Notes: generated by a model from the sequence alone, not told the origin. Positions 1 to 12,460 are shown, numbered from the stretch's first letter. The stretch is 64,000 nucleotides of DNA from Saccharomyces mikatae IFO 1815 (GCF_947241705.1 NC_079268.1:124001-188000); one strand, 5' to 3'. Made by a program: numbers and translations.

Positions 1-448
1 GCATTGTAACTGTATATTCGATAGAGAGTGGACATTGACGTCCAATAGTGCAAGCGGTACAATAAATTCCAAGCAAACTGAGGAAGATGCAAAACTGCTA
101 TATGGTATGATATTTTCGTTACGCTCCATCACACAAAAACTTTCTAAGGGCTCTATCAAGAATGATATACGGAGTATATCCACAGGAAAGTATAGGGTTC
201 ACACATATTGTACTGCTTCAGGACTATGGTTTGTGTTATTATCCGACTTTAAGCAGCAATCTTATACTCAGGTACTACAGTACATATACAGTCATATTTA
301 TGTCAAATATGTGAGCAACAACATATTATCACCCTATGATTTTGCTGAAAATGAAAGTGAAATGAGAGGCCAAGGGACAAGAAAGATCACCAACAGAAAC
401 TTCATATCTGTCCTTGAGTCCTTTTTAGCACCGATGGTCAATCAATGA
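1..448 (+). CDS. BET5: TRAPP complex core subunit Bet5 (5' end cut off by window)
   Basis: C-terminal 148 codons of the small sybindin/longin-fold TRAPP subunit; the frame is open from base 2 and ends in TGA at 446-448. The family protein is about 159 residues, so roughly the first 11 residues lie outside the window. Core TRAPP complexes act as guanine-nucleotide exchange factors for the Rab Ypt1 in ER-Golgi and Golgi traffic (established knowledge). The visible part carries the family's central stretch with GKYRVHTYCTASGLWFVLLSD and the conserved tail ending FLAPMVNQ. It converges with WAR1 on the other strand; the two stop codons are separated by about 190 bp that include a long homopolymer. 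Recognition rests on near-identity to the remembered S. cerevisiae protein and on the neighbouring order. Confidence 0.95.
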   Translation, partial: HCNCIFDREWTLTSNSASGTINSKQTEEDAKLLYGMIFSLRSITQKLSKGSIKNDIRSISTGKYRVHTYCTASGLWFVLLSDFKQQSYTQVLQYIYSHIYVKYVSNNILSPYDFAENESEMRGQGTRKITNRNFISVLESFLAPMVNQ

Positions 449-606
449 ACAGGCAACCGGAGAAGAGAAAAGAAAAATAAGAAAGAAGACGTAAAAAGCA
501 TTGATTACTCATTATTTTCAAAGATAAATTAAGTAGTTTTACATATTTTTTCAACTTTTTTGTTGATACAAACTTGGATCTAGTTGGATTCGTGAATTTG
601 CTATTA

Positions 607-609
607 TTT

Positions 610-640
<31 letters not shown>

Positions 641-641
641 G
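607..641. repeat. T13-G22 homopolymer block
   Basis: Thirteen T (607-619) run straight into twenty-two G (620-641). On the minus strand this is C22 followed by A13 starting one base after the WAR1 stop codon, so it would form the start of the WAR1 3' untranslated region. The G run could fold as a G-quadruplex. A run this long may also reflect an assembly or sequencing error in copy number. Confidence 0.9.
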
Positions 642-642
642 A

Positions 643-3477
643 TCAAATATCATTCATGAAGAGGTCTGTCCAAAATTCGTCATTTAATGAATTAACGCCC
701 CATGCTAAGGAATTAATGTCTGTTAAGTAATCGTTCAAGTTATCAACGGATGAGCTAGGTGATGGTTTCATATTAGTTGAATCAGTTGAGTTAGTCATAT
801 TACCATTTGCAATAAATGGTGGTGGCAATAGAGTTGATCCTGCCAGACCCTCTTGATTTTCATGTGGGGACCCGTTTATGTATGAAGTGCCGTTAATGTT
901 CAAGTCTATGGCAGCAGTGTCATCGCGGACTCTTGCGTACATTGGGAGCGTTTCATCAGGTATGGTGGGTATGCTTTGATTTGTATTATTCTCGATGATT
1001 GGATCATCTTCTTTTGGCATCTTGTGTAGTTCCGTTTCATATGCACTTACTGACCTCGGTCCTTCGTTGTTACTGCACATTTCGTTTATGGTTTGTCTTT
1101 CCCTTTGTTTCTCTCTCTCCGAATTGTAGCGATCAGCGACATCGATAACCTTGTTGGCATAGGTCTGACAAAACAAGGCGATGACATACCTGAATTTGTA
1201 AAGAGAGTTATTGAATGGATATAGCTCAGATGTTTTTTCTAAGAGATTGTTTACTCTAATCACTAAGGCAATAGCGTCGTCCGTCAATGGCATCAGGTCA
1301 TGAAATGAAGGTATGGCAACTACCGAATAGCGTAATTTTAGTAGAAGCATACCGACGGTATATATGATCCTAGAAGTATGGAACAATGGTAAGGAGGTAA
1401 TAAGAATTGGTTCCAGCTTAGAAAATTCTTCAAGGGCAAATTTACAGCAACGATAGCATTTGACAAAATCTTCCAATATTTCTTTGGGCAATTCGACTTT
1501 TTCATTTAAGGTTTGAGAAATTTCTCCGATGAACACTGCAAGCTTATACTGGTATAAATAAGCTTCTACAGAGTAATAAAATGCTATCACTCTTGGCCTG
1601 TTTCTGTCAAGTTTAGTAAAAATCTCTTGCAATTGCTTATGATATTTTTCCATGAGTTTATTAAGATAGTTTTTGGTAAAAATAGGATCATCGAACTCAT
1701 CATCATTTAGGTCTCTTTCATGTAGGTGCGTGTGGATATTTTCTAAAACGTGATTCATTTTAGCAAATTGAACTAAAATGGGATCGTCAGCTGAGTTATA
1801 TAATAGCTTATCGCTGTCATATTGTCGTGATTCTCTCGTCTCTTTGGTTAAATCCAGGCAGGCCTTTTCAGTAACATGACTCCAACGAGCTTGTATTGAT
1901 TGCCGAAGGAAAATTGAAATGTTTAGTGCTGAAATGTACACCAGTAAAGTTAAACTGGCACCATTGCTATAAAGTTCCAAAGGCGATTTGAATCTATTTG
2001 GATCCTCGTCACTAAACATTCCGAAAGACCTATTAACATAGGTGGGCCCCAAATCTCTAGTTAAGCAGCAACAAATGTAGTTGAATATATGATATCTCGT
2101 TTTGCTAGACCATTCAAAAAAATTATACCATAAGCACAATGTAGAAAGTGACTCAATGATTTCGATAGATTTATTGTTAGCCTTGAAAATCTGATTCGTG
2201 ATTAAATTTAATACAAAGCTATCAAGCTTCATTATTGTTCCTCTCGTTGTTTGCTTGGGTGTTAATACTATTGAAACACATGACATGATGACAGAAAATA
2301 AAATGGGTTTTTTCTTTCTTAATTCGTCAACACTAACGTCTTCCTCCACCTTTATGAATGGCAATTTCGACAAATATGAAATCTCTGTCTTGTAAAGATG
2401 TAATCGTAGCGTCGCTTCTTCATGAGATATAATTCCTACAGACACAGGATCTGCTATTGTCGGTAAAAACATGCTCCTTTCCACAAGGTCGTTCCATTGT
2501 TTTGACCAAGCATCGAGCTTCATTGAAATATCTCTAATTTTGCCTTTTTGAGAAATAATTAGTGATTGAAGCTGCTTTCTGAATGACCGTGTCATATGCC
2601 TGGAGTATGATTTCTTTTGCCTTTTTACTTTGAGATTGTGAGTTTCCTCATCGCCCACAATTTTAGGTCTAGATTTGAACAGTGTTGCGCTCTTAATATT
2701 GGTATGGTTAGACAGAATCGGTATGGGCGAATTGTAGGAGCTGTATATCGCCGGCGTATCACTGCCATTTGTACAATCATTGCTGGATGCTAAGAGTTTT
2801 GAATTTCTGGGCATTGCGCTGTTAGGCTTCGTAGGCTCATTAGTCATTGTATCTTCATGAGAAATCGATTCGGCGTCCTTTCCTCTAGATGAAGGTGGTT
2901 GGCTTATCGTTGACCAAAGGTCAGACAAACTTTGTTGAAGTCCAGGTAAAACTGTTCGAGAGCTTGAGATTTGTTTATTATTCAAGTCGGACGGCAGAGT
3001 AGTGAGGTAAGAAGTACCATCTTTCAGGCTTGATTCCTCAGAGTCCGTCGGAACTTTACATTTGATAGATACATTTACCAGCGGCGAATCAAAAGATGTA
3101 GGCGATCTTGATCTTGGCTTTCTTTTCCTTGTCCTTTTTGAAAGGTCAAATTTGCACAACTTTCTATGTTTCAGACATCTTCGACAGGGTTTTCTATAAA
3201 TATCATTAGCATCAGAAGGCTCACATTTCTGCTTTAGAGAATGGCAGCATACACATGCAAATGAGTTTCTCTTGATTTTTCCTTTTTCAGTAGTTTCTAG
3301 TTTAGTAGGATACGAAAGCCTAGGATCATCTTCAGAGCATCCTTCTATAATAGTTTGTGTAGCCTTATCAACATATGGATCATCGGCCTTCGGTGAAGCA
3401 ATATTTTTGTCGGCCTCTGAGATACCATTGATTTCCTTTTCAATGGCAGCGCCAGTTATTCCGATCTGCGTGTCCAT
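643..3477 (-). CDS. WAR1: War1, zinc-cluster transcription factor of the weak-acid response
   Basis: Protein of 944 residues, the same length as I recall for S. cerevisiae War1. A Gal4-type Zn2Cys6 cluster is visible at residues 75-108 with cysteines 75, 78, 85, 98, 101 and 108 (spacing 2-6-12-2-6), followed by a basic stretch rich in KRTRKRKPRSR. The long middle region is the fungal regulatory domain and the acidic C-terminus (ending in LFMNDI) would be the activation domain. Known role: nuclear, constitutively bound activator of the transporter gene PDR12 when cells meet sorbate, benzoate or propionate. I start at the ATG at 3475-3477 (MDTQIGITG) because it matches the family; the open frame runs 48 codons further upstream to another ATG at 3621 but that extension does not look conserved. 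The gene converges on BET5. Confidence 0.95.
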   Translation of the reverse strand: MDTQIGITGAAIEKEINGISEADKNIASPKADDPYVDKATQTIIEGCSEDDPRLSYPTKLETTEKGKIKRNSFACVCCHSLKQKCEPSDANDIYRKPCRRCLKHRKLCKFDLSKRTRKRKPRSRSPTSFDSPLVNVSIKCKVPTDSEESSLKDGTSYLTTLPSDLNNKQISSSRTVLPGLQQSLSDLWSTISQPPSSRGKDAESISHEDTMTNEPTKPNSAMPRNSKLLASSNDCTNGSDTPAIYSSYNSPIPILSNHTNIKSATLFKSRPKIVGDEETHNLKVKRQKKSYSRHMTRSFRKQLQSLIISQKGKIRDISMKLDAWSKQWNDLVERSMFLPTIADPVSVGIISHEEATLRLHLYKTEISYLSKLPFIKVEEDVSVDELRKKKPILFSVIMSCVSIVLTPKQTTRGTIMKLDSFVLNLITNQIFKANNKSIEIIESLSTLCLWYNFFEWSSKTRYHIFNYICCCLTRDLGPTYVNRSFGMFSDEDPNRFKSPLELYSNGASLTLLVYISALNISIFLRQSIQARWSHVTEKACLDLTKETRESRQYDSDKLLYNSADDPILVQFAKMNHVLENIHTHLHERDLNDDEFDDPIFTKNYLNKLMEKYHKQLQEIFTKLDRNRPRVIAFYYSVEAYLYQYKLAVFIGEISQTLNEKVELPKEILEDFVKCYRCCKFALEEFSKLEPILITSLPLFHTSRIIYTVGMLLLKLRYSVVAIPSFHDLMPLTDDAIALVIRVNNLLEKTSELYPFNNSLYKFRYVIALFCQTYANKVIDVADRYNSEREKQRERQTINEMCSNNEGPRSVSAYETELHKMPKEDDPIIENNTNQSIPTIPDETLPMYARVRDDTAAIDLNINGTSYINGSPHENQEGLAGSTLLPPPFIANGNMTNSTDSTNMKPSPSSSVDNLNDYLTDINSLAWGVNSLNDEFWTDLFMNDI

Positions 3478-3859
3478 GTTATCATTTACCTTTTGAAGAT
3501 TTTTCCGGTCATAGTCAATATATACTAAATATATAAGTGTACTAAATGAAAATTGACTTTCCTCTTCGAAGTCCCTACATTTATCGGATGACGCGCATAG
3601 CCAGAAAAGGAAGATTTTCACTCATAGGGAAAAGGAACTGCATGACTCAAGAAATGGATGCGTCCTTTCAATTTTTTCGTTGAGTTTTTAATAAAAATCC
3701 AATACGTCAAGTAATTACAACAACCAGGTTCTTTTTATATACGCGTCAACTTGAGATTTGGAATGAAGATGATGTACAAACTATACAGTAAATACTCTTA
3801 TGTAATTCATAGAGCTGTTATTTTCTTTTCCAGGGAATATCGATGACGCATCACTTAGT
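3478..3859. promoter_or_regulatory. Spacer: WAR1 promoter and HMG1 3' end
   Basis: 382 bp between the WAR1 start and the HMG1 stop, both minus-strand genes. It contains AT-rich TATA-like sequence around 3520-3540 and a lone ACGCGT at 3741-3746. No RNA gene or ORF that I can support. Confidence 0.5.
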
Positions 3860-6800
3860 TTAAGATTTAATGCAGGTGACGGACCCATCCTTCAAACGAT
3901 TGATATCAGTGGCATCCAAATTATTAGGTTTAGTTGATTCGGCAGGTTTCCTGTTGTGCGCCATATGACTTTGAACCAAGTGGCCAGCTGCTAGTGCAGC
4001 ACATAGAGATAGTTCACCTGCTAGGACGGCACAGGCAACTATTCTTGCTAATTGACGAGCATTGGTACCAGGGGCAGTAGCATGTGGGCCCCTTACACCC
4101 AATAGGTCTAGCATGGCACCTTGTGGTTCTAGAACAGTACCACCACCGATGGTACCTACTTCTATAGATGGCATGGATACGGAAATTCTCAAATCACCAT
4201 CGACTTCTTTCATCAATGTTATACAGTTGGAACTTTCAACGTTTTGTGCAGGATCTTGTCCCAAAGCCAAGAAGACGGCTGTCACTAGGTTAGCAGCATG
4301 TGCGTTAAATCCACCAACAGATCCAGCCATTGCAGATCCAACCAAGTTCTTCGCAATGTTCAATTCAACCAATGCGGAAACATCACTCTTCAACACTTTT
4401 CTAACAACATCACCAGGAATAGTAGCTTCTGCAACGACACTCTTACCACGACCTTCGATCCAGTTAATGGCGGCTGGTTTTTTATCAGTACAATAGTTAC
4501 CAGAAACTGAAACAACTTCCATATCTTCCCAGCCGTACTCCTCTACCATTTGCTTTAAAGAGTATTCAACACCTTTGGATATCATGTTCATACCCATTGC
4601 GTCACCAGTGGTAGTTCTAAATCTCATGAAAAGCAAATCGCCCGCTAGGCAAGTCTGAATATGTTGTAAACGTGCAAATCTTGATGTAGAATTGAAAGCT
4701 TTTTTAATTGTGTTTTGTCCCTCTTCGGAGTCTAACCATATCTTGCAGGCACCCGATCTTTTCAATGTAGGGAAACGAACCACTGGGCCTCTTGTCATAC
4801 CATCCTTAGTTAAAACGGTTGTTGCACCACCACCAGCATTAATAGCTTTACAACCACGCATAGCAGAAGCTACCAAACAACCCTCTGTAGTTGCCATTGG
4901 GATATGATAAGATGTACCGTCGATGACCAAGGGGCCGATAACTCCTACTGGTAATGGCATATAACCAATAACATTTTCACAACAGGCGCCAAATACACGA
5001 TCATAATCATAGTTTTTATAAGGCAAACGGTCAGATGCTAAAACAGGGGCTTCGGCCAAAATGGAAAGAGCCTTTCTACGTACCGCAACAGCTCTTGTAG
5101 TGTCTCCCAATTTTTTCTCCAAAGCATATAAAGGTAACTTACCGTGAATAACCAACGCAGCAACTTCTTTATTTTTTAATTGTTTTGTATTTCCACTGCT
5201 CAATAGTTTTTCTAGTTCTTCTAAAGGACGGATCTTTTTGTCTAAGCTGTCAATATCACGAGAATCATCCTCTTCGCTAGACGATGAGGAGGTTAATGAC
5301 ACTGATTGCATCGATGCTGAAACTGTCGATTTTGATCCGACAATAGCAGTTTTATTGGTTAAAACTGGTGTAGTAGAAGCTTTTGATACAGAAGTGGCAG
5401 AAGATTTCTTAGTAGATTCATTCTTTACTAATTGGTCGGCTGTATAACTGGTATGGATTCTAGCTGCATTTAACAAATAAACATTGATGAAAGCGCTGCA
5501 CACTAAGGCAAAAAGAACCAATTTACTAATGAACCTATCACGAATGGCAACACTAACATTACGAAGTAATAGAAGTATCATGTCTTCAATACGTTGGTAG
5601 GATTTAATAGGTTTGTAATACAATAATGGGGTGACACTAACAATAGCCTGTTCGTTGAAGTTTTCAGAGTTGTTTGAAGTAATGAAATCTGGTAAAGAAA
5701 CATGCTCCTTGTCGAAGTATAAAGAATTGAAAGCATCGTTGACCCAGTTTGCACCAAAATTGTAAAAGTTGATGAAGACAAATAGTAGTATGACTGAGAG
5801 CTTCATGATAATGACGACCACGCTGAGATTCAAAAAAGAAGATATAGATTTCTTTTCTGCCTTGGAAATAATTCTTGCTGTGGATGGAACAACGCCATCT
5901 TCTTCTAATGTTTGCTTGATGATGGTGGATCTGTGAATGATGTTCATTTCCAGTCTGAGAGCTAAGATAGCAGAGTAGAATGTAGGAGTTAAAACTAATT
6001 CAAAGATTAGAATGAATGCTGATAATATGCAAAAGTTTTTCAAAGTTTTCAATTGATGAGCATACATGGAGCAACCAATGAAGGCAAAAATACAAAGCAA
6101 ATGGTCTTGAATCAAACGACCGCCTTCCTCTCCTACGGCTTCAAAAACAATTTCATCAGTAGTGACTCTTTTAGATAAACCAACTCTTTCAAATTTTTCC
6201 AAGGCATATTGAGCAATCTTGATTTTGTGCTTAAAGCCAACAACGACTAAAATAAAAGGTAAACCCTCAAAAAGTGTCAGTGCAGAAACTTCTTTACCTA
6301 GAACACACTGTGTAACATACAACGCTAAGAAAAGTGATGATGCTGAATTGACTACGGTGGAAGCGCTTAACCAGAAATTTGACCCGCTTTTTCTCATGTC
6401 ATTGAAGAGGCCAAATATAGTGTAGAACATCATTAAGTAGGCGGTAACAATAATGAGAACATCAAATGGATCCGCCTGTGTTACATTTTTTGAGAATACA
6501 TCATAGAGAGAATATGTTAACGTCTTTACGTCGAAAAGACTTTTTCTGTCGTTCCTTAATCTCCATTTTGTTCCATCCGCAGAGGAGACTTCTTTGGAAA
6601 CATCAAGATCTTCTTGTAATATGTACTTTGTATTTTCCTTTGCAAAAACGGTGTAAGGTAGTTCTGGAATGCATGCGGATTCGTTTGGACTATTAAAATT
6701 TAGGTTTAGTAGATAGTAATGGTGAGGGGCTGTTAATTCACTAGCTTCATGTGCAGTGATCGATACCCAACCATCCAGAGAAGAATCTCTGTAGTAGTGA

Positions 6801-7027
6801 GAACACTCTTGAAAAAGAGTGTTGGAGTCTTTATTTGGGGCAGTTTCAAAAACACTGTTTGAATCTAGCTGCCAACCATTGAAATAATACTGAATGACGG
6901 AGAGATAAGCAAATGCAGATATGATCAAGGAAAACAATATTATATGGATTGGACGTTTCGCTGAAAATCTTGAAACATAGGCAATTGGTTTCGCCATCTG
7001 TTTCAGTCCCTTGAATAGCAGTGGCAT
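3860..7027 (-). CDS. HMG1: HMG-CoA reductase isozyme Hmg1
   Basis: 1055 residues. It reduces HMG-CoA to mevalonate with two NADPH, the rate-limiting step of sterol and isoprenoid synthesis, in the ER/nuclear envelope. The N-terminal half has a first membrane segment (about 25-45) and then a multi-span block containing the sterol-sensing domain region (about 190-520). A Ser/Thr-rich linker with [12 protein letters not shown] follows, then the catalytic domain from about 620. Class I signatures are visible: [39 protein letters not shown] and the C-terminal catalytic His in SHMAHNRKP. The catalytic half is almost unchanged relative to the remembered S. cerevisiae protein, while the lumenal loop after the first span and the linker carry most substitutions, as expected for a sister species. 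Its paralogue Hmg2 would not be expected at this locus. Confidence 0.97.
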   Translation of the reverse strand: MPLLFKGLKQMAKPIAYVSRFSAKRPIHIILFSLIISAFAYLSVIQYYFNGWQLDSNSVFETAPNKDSNTLFQECSHYYRDSSLDGWVSITAHEASELTAPHHYYLLNLNFNSPNESACIPELPYTVFAKENTKYILQEDLDVSKEVSSADGTKWRLRNDRKSLFDVKTLTYSLYDVFSKNVTQADPFDVLIIVTAYLMMFYTIFGLFNDMRKSGSNFWLSASTVVNSASSLFLALYVTQCVLGKEVSALTLFEGLPFILVVVGFKHKIKIAQYALEKFERVGLSKRVTTDEIVFEAVGEEGGRLIQDHLLCIFAFIGCSMYAHQLKTLKNFCILSAFILIFELVLTPTFYSAILALRLEMNIIHRSTIIKQTLEEDGVVPSTARIISKAEKKSISSFLNLSVVVIIMKLSVILLFVFINFYNFGANWVNDAFNSLYFDKEHVSLPDFITSNNSENFNEQAIVSVTPLLYYKPIKSYQRIEDMILLLLRNVSVAIRDRFISKLVLFALVCSAFINVYLLNAARIHTSYTADQLVKNESTKKSSATSVSKASTTPVLTNKTAIVGSKSTVSASMQSVSLTSSSSSEEDDSRDIDSLDKKIRPLEELEKLLSSGNTKQLKNKEVAALVIHGKLPLYALEKKLGDTTRAVAVRRKALSILAEAPVLASDRLPYKNYDYDRVFGACCENVIGYMPLPVGVIGPLVIDGTSYHIPMATTEGCLVASAMRGCKAINAGGGATTVLTKDGMTRGPVVRFPTLKRSGACKIWLDSEEGQNTIKKAFNSTSRFARLQHIQTCLAGDLLFMRFRTTTGDAMGMNMISKGVEYSLKQMVEEYGWEDMEVVSVSGNYCTDKKPAAINWIEGRGKSVVAEATIPGDVVRKVLKSDVSALVELNIAKNLVGSAMAGSVGGFNAHAANLVTAVFLALGQDPAQNVESSNCITLMKEVDGDLRISVSMPSIEVGTIGGGTVLEPQGAMLDLLGVRGPHATAPGTNARQLARIVACAVLAGELSLCAALAAGHLVQSHMAHNRKPAESTKPNNLDATDINRLKDGSVTCIKS

Positions 7028-8200
7028 GCTTGTATTATGTTTTATCTAATCTGTTTCAGTAGTTAAACAATGATTCACTATGTCTCCACCCTTAGTTTCT
7101 TCCTTATTAAGATGAGTAGCAGTAATGAAAAAATAAGTAAATAAAAACCAAAAAACCGAAGATGAATATAGTTCCTTCAAGTTGTCTTTTTTAAAGGAAT
7201 GCCTTCGATAATTCGATCTTTCAAACTTTCAAAAACCTTTGCCTGGATTTATCGAACAACGGCATTTCACAGCCGAAAAGATACAGGGAATATGAGGGAA
7301 GAAACCGATGAATTGTTTTCTAAGGTATCAATCATCTAACTATAATAGATAAATTTGAGATGGCGTGCCTAGTACGGGCCTTTCTCTCAGAAGCCTTATA
7401 GAATTTTAAACGAGCGGGCGCAAAAGTTTCGCACTACGTTTTCTTCGTACCACCTTGAGGTCCTCCAACTCTTCTCCAGAAGGCTTTTCTTCCCCTAGTC
7501 CACCCGATAAAAATGGGGCCCTTTGAAATTCCGTTTCGTAGCCTAGTCTCTCGGATTTAAAGCATGTGGTTACTATATTAGCATCACCCGAATGAAGAGC
7601 CGAGGCCATTATGTTAGATAGTAGACATTGGTTATGGGCAAACAATCGGGGTAGTAGGAAACGGAAACGAACAGTTGAAAACTCTATCATAAAAGCTATG
7701 TTTAACAATCCCGCACTTACGTTGCAAGGAAGATCAGCGGAATCTGACTACCGACACGTTCCTGATGTATATGTGGTAGATGGAAGCGCCATTGACTTTT
7801 GCTGGCGCCTATCGTTCAAAGCCGGCTTACTCTTTGTAACACGAACCTATGGGCTATATGCTACGCGCCAAAATAATGATCGCAGTCTCAGTAATGGTGT
7901 AGTGTGACTCTAAGGTCTGACTTGATACTAATTTGTAGACCTCTTTACTTTTCTGACAATCAACATAAAAGATAGAGAGAATCGAAGGAGGAAGAACGCT
8001 TTTTGTTTTTTTGCCGCCATATATTTCTATACACAATGCAGAAGTTGTGTTATATTATCTGCGGAAAAAAGTAAAGAAAAAGCATATAATAATGCAACGG
8101 TAGCATAGAAGAAATAGAATGTTTTCGGACTTACATACAGAAGATAATAATATTACGTATAAAAAGTAATACATAGTGTTTAACTGCACGAGCGCGTGTA
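7028..8200. promoter_or_regulatory. HMG1 promoter and FPR3 downstream spacer
   Basis: 1.17 kb without a recognised gene. The left part must hold the HMG1 promoter. The part from about 7380 to 7910 is less AT-rich than its surroundings and contains overlapping open frames on both strands (plus 7611-7907, minus 7406-7690 from ATG), neither of which I recognise. Confidence 0.5.
7611..7907 (+). other. Unassigned open frame, 98 codons, in the HMG1 upstream region
   Basis: ATG-initiated open frame with a basic N-terminal part (RGSRKRKR) and no motif I recognise. It lies in the long HMG1 5' spacer and overlaps an opposite-strand frame. It could be a chance ORF in a GC-richer patch; I see no TATA box or homologue to support it. 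Confidence 0.15.
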
Positions 8201-9439
8201 CTAGTTTTTCATGGAAACTAATTTAACATCGAATGTTAATTCGGAGTTGGCAGGAATACCTGGCAAAGCTTGCTTTCCGTAAGCATATGGAGCTGGAATG
8301 ACTATTCTACGTTCACCACCAACACACATGCCGGCAACACCAATATCCCAGCCTTTGATAACTTCACCACGACCAAGCTTGAACGCAAATGGCTTTCCGC
8401 TAGTATTCTTGTCGAAGACTTTGCCGTTCTTTAACTTACCAATGTATCTCATACCTACTCTAGCGCCTCTCTTGGCTTGTGGACCATCGCCAGTGGTACG
8501 GTCCTCAATTACTATACCACCTTCTAAAACCTTGGTCTTTGGTTTTTGTTTGTCTTGTTCTTTTTTGTTTTTAGGCTTTGTTGGGCCCTCCTCTAAATCC
8601 TTTTTGAACTCTACCTTCTTTACTTTTTTAGCTTTCTTTTCTTCTTCTTTCTCATCGTGCTTTCTCTTTTTTTCTTTTTTGCTTTTCTTGGATTCTGGTT
8701 TGACTTCTTTCTTTTTTTCTTCTTCTTCTTCTTCTTCTTCTTCTTCTTCTTCTTCTACTTCTTCTTGGACTTCTTCAATACGAACTTCTTCTTCGTCATC
8801 TAACTCATCGACGTCATCATCAATAATCTCATCTTCATCTGGTGTTAAGTCGTAGTCCTCACTGTCATAAATATCAGCGCCTTCGTCTTCATCTTCATCT
8901 TCATCTTCAACTCCCATTGGTGTGTCAAATGGATGTTTGACATAGTTACCACTCAAAGAGATAGCGTAAGAGCCTGTAACAATGAACTGGACTTCTTCTT
9001 CTGGAGCAATGGTCAAGTCCAAAGATTGTTGGCACTGGGCCTCCGGGGATAAAGTCAAAAGAACAGATTCCTGAAATTCGTCGTCTTCGTCTTCTTCGTC
9101 TTCTTCGTCTTCCTCATCGCTATCACTTTCACTTTCCACCTTCTTGCTTTTGCTTTTCTTCTTCTTCTCAGTTTTTTCCTCTTCTTCTTCCTCTTCAGAG
9201 GATTCTTCGTCCATTTCGTCTTCATCAAAATCACCACTCAAAAAATCATCATCTTCAAAATCAGGGTTCCTCTTGATCATTCTTAAAGTTGATGGCTTGT
9301 TGTCTTCATCGATGGCTTCTGGGTTCACAGCGGCCATAGTAATTCTAATGGTGATGGGCATCGTTACATCGATTGCCGGAACCGGGGTATAAGGTTCAAC
9401 ATTCAAAGTGTAGGTGGCTAATGGTAGCATGTCAGACAT
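8201..9439 (-). CDS. FPR3: Fpr3, nucleolar FK506-binding prolyl isomerase
   Basis: 412 residues. N-terminal nucleoplasmin-like part (about 1-150, beginning [20 protein letters not shown]), interrupted and followed by long acidic Asp/Glu blocks and a Lys/Glu region resembling nucleolar signals. The FKBP-type peptidyl-prolyl cis-trans isomerase domain occupies the last ~110 residues ([51 protein letters not shown]). Known role: nucleolar isomerase paralogous to Fpr4, implicated in chromatin and meiotic checkpoint control and in proline-directed histone or phosphatase regulation. The acidic block is coded by a TTC/GAA trinucleotide run near 8717-8756. Length is within a residue of the S. cerevisiae protein. 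Fpr4 is the alternative but the locus and the sequence fit Fpr3. Confidence 0.95.
   Translation of the reverse strand: MSDMLPLATYTLNVEPYTPVPAIDVTMPITIRITMAAVNPEAIDEDNKPSTLRMIKRNPDFEDDDFLSGDFDEDEMDEESSEEEEEEEKTEKKKKSKSKKVESESDSDEEDEEDEEDEDDEFQESVLLTLSPEAQCQQSLDLTIAPEEEVQFIVTGSYAISLSGNYVKHPFDTPMGVEDEDEDEDEGADIYDSEDYDLTPDEDEIIDDDVDELDDEEEVRIEEVQEEVEEEEEEEEEEEEEKKKEVKPESKKSKKEKKRKHDEKEEEKKAKKVKKVEFKKDLEEGPTKPKNKKEQDKQKPKTKVLEGGIVIEDRTTGDGPQAKRGARVGMRYIGKLKNGKVFDKNTSGKPFAFKLGRGEVIKGWDIGVAGMCVGGERRIVIPAPYAYGKQALPGIPANSELTFDVKLVSMKN
8717..8756. repeat. (TTC)n microsatellite inside FPR3
   Basis: About thirteen TTC units coding a poly-glutamate run on the minus strand; likely to vary in length between strains. 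Confidence 0.85.
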
Positions 9440-11521
9440 ATTAGGTTCGTTAGGTGCTTACTTTCAGGTGTGTATTCATTTTATCAAAACACATTAAAAA
9501 GAATATGTACGTAGGTATGCTTTTTTTCTTTGGTTTAAAATTTTTACTCACATTTTGAAATTTTGCCTTTTTGGGAAATGACGACAATTAGTAAAAAGTT
9601 GAAAAATCATGTATCAGCTATTTCTACATTAGGCTTAGGTCAATGGAAAAATGTAAAATGAATGTATTGCAAGTTGAGATAAGATGAGAGGTTTATGCGT
9701 ATTTTTGAATACATAACTATACAGTTATTTGAGACTTCAGTGGAGGATGGAAGAAAAAAGCTGGTTAAAGATGAGGAGTGATGTTTGATACATAGAACCC
9801 ATTTGCACAATGTCTTCGTATAATTATTATGAACAGGTAATAACATCATATTCAAGTTAATGCTAACATATTAATACCAATACTGGTTGTGCGATACTTT
9901 TTTTCCGATACTTCGCCACATGTTTATGTAATATCCCATTGTACTGAAGCGTCCTCAGTACATGTTGTAGACGTCCCGAGCAAATGGGCAATTAATGAAA
10001 AACTTTTGTAATACATCTCAACTAAGTCGTTTTCATCATAACATTGGTAGAAACATGTATTATCTTGGAGTGCTAGCTGAGATCGAAGAGAAAAATAAAA
10101 AAGAACTTTGGATGTGGGTCGCCCTCAACCTTCTCAGTAGACTGCAGCTTACACTTGAAGAAAGACATCACTCTTCTCTTTATTTGTCATATTCTTATCC
10201 AAAAACGAATCTTCCAACGGCCAGCACCGATCGCAGAGAGAGCATAAATAGCTGTCAGTGTTTTGTTCTTTCAATCCTTAACTATTGCTTTGAAAAACTT
10301 CTAAAATCGATGGCTTATAACAACTGTGCTACTTTATCCATGGTTGCAATTTTAAGTTGGTAAATATTGTATGTTGCAGTCATTGTAATTTTCGATGCGT
10401 CTCTAATTTTTAGTATGTTTGCACTATGTTAAGTTGAAGATGCATTATTTATAATTATTCAAAACCTTCCCCTCCATTTCTAAAAGAAATTTTATAACCA
10501 GCTTTTTTGGATAGCAGAAACTGTACAAGGTCATCTGTACTGTAAGTGTGCCATCAGCTGTCTTTTTTCAGCCCTTGACAAGAAAGCAGATTAATGAAAG
10601 CCTTTATTGAAACTCTCGAGGCCCAATTAGAAATGAAAATGAAGCAAGGCCGAATCATAACTTAGGCGATTTCTAATGCCCATGTATTTTTTTCTAGAAG
10701 AGTCATTGCCAGTGGGTAAAATTCAATATTGACTTGTGTCACCTCCGTAACATAATCACACCCCTTGGGTAAACTCTATTGATAATTAAGATGATGTTGG
10801 ACAATAGTATAAACAGTTATTATTGCCTTACTGGTGGCGTTTTGAAGTTATTAACCAAGTTCGTTAGCACGACAAATAGAGTAGCATCCTTTTGAGTATT
10901 AGATGCCAGTGAGAGATTGAAATTGGAAATCCCTTTGATGTAGATAGAACCTTTTTATCCAACGTGAACTTTGTTCTGCTTGAATTCTGTTTCTGGCTGA
11001 ATCCCTTTCTAGTTTCACATTCGTCTCCGAGTTTTATTCCTTGTTCCCATCTTTACTGCCTTTTATGCTGTATCCGGCTTATACATTTCACGACGTTAAG
11101 CATTATGAAACACCTGTTCCGAATCCTTTAATGTGTTTTTGAATCAAATCTAAATGAATTGCGATCAGATAACATGGAGTGTATTTTTTTAACCTTCATC
11201 TAATTAAACTTATTATTGCGAGAATTTTAGGAAGAGCAACAGGTTTTTCTTACAGTCAGCATATCTATAAGACATCTAAGGTGTTATGCTTATGAGTATC
11301 AAGTAAGATAGACTGTATCACGAAGAAAAATGAAAAAAATCTACGTAATGAGCTATTATTCCCCTAGGTTTCTGCGTCATCTTTTTGCATATTGGCTGCG
11401 GTTGAAAAATATGCAAATGTAAAATTTAAACTCTCAATACAAATGCACTTATGAAACTGTAGTTAAATTATAATTTTACCTGCATATATATTATTATAGA
11501 AGTTCGTTAAAATAATTATAT
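9440..11521. other. 2.1-kb gene-poor interval between FPR3 and RPL6A
   Basis: The FPR3 promoter lies at its left end, where a poly(T) run and the word AAAATTTTT near 9538 resemble the ribosome-biogenesis element RRPE. The right end is the RPL6A 3' flank. I found no tRNA, no LTR and no box C/D or H/ACA pattern I trust. The longest open frame is at 9995-10363. Confidence 0.6.
9995..10363 (+). other. Unassigned open frame, 122 codons
   Basis: ATG-initiated open frame in the gene-poor gap. The predicted protein is Cys-, Ser- and Asn-rich with no recognised domain or membrane segment. I do not recall an annotated S. cerevisiae gene here. Could be a young gene, a non-coding transcript or chance. 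Confidence 0.2.

Positions 11522-12460
<939 letters not shown>

Noticed and set aside
438-653. 71-codon minus frame with poly-Pro between BET5 and WAR1
   Set aside because: Created by the C22-A13 homopolymer; no other support.
8298-8855. 185-codon open frame antisense to FPR3
   Set aside because: Poly-Ser shadow of the GAA-coded acidic run.
10780-11000. Possible box C/D snoRNA (ATGATGT near 10790, CTGA near 10995)
   Set aside because: Boxes too far apart, no terminal stem and no guide match recognised.
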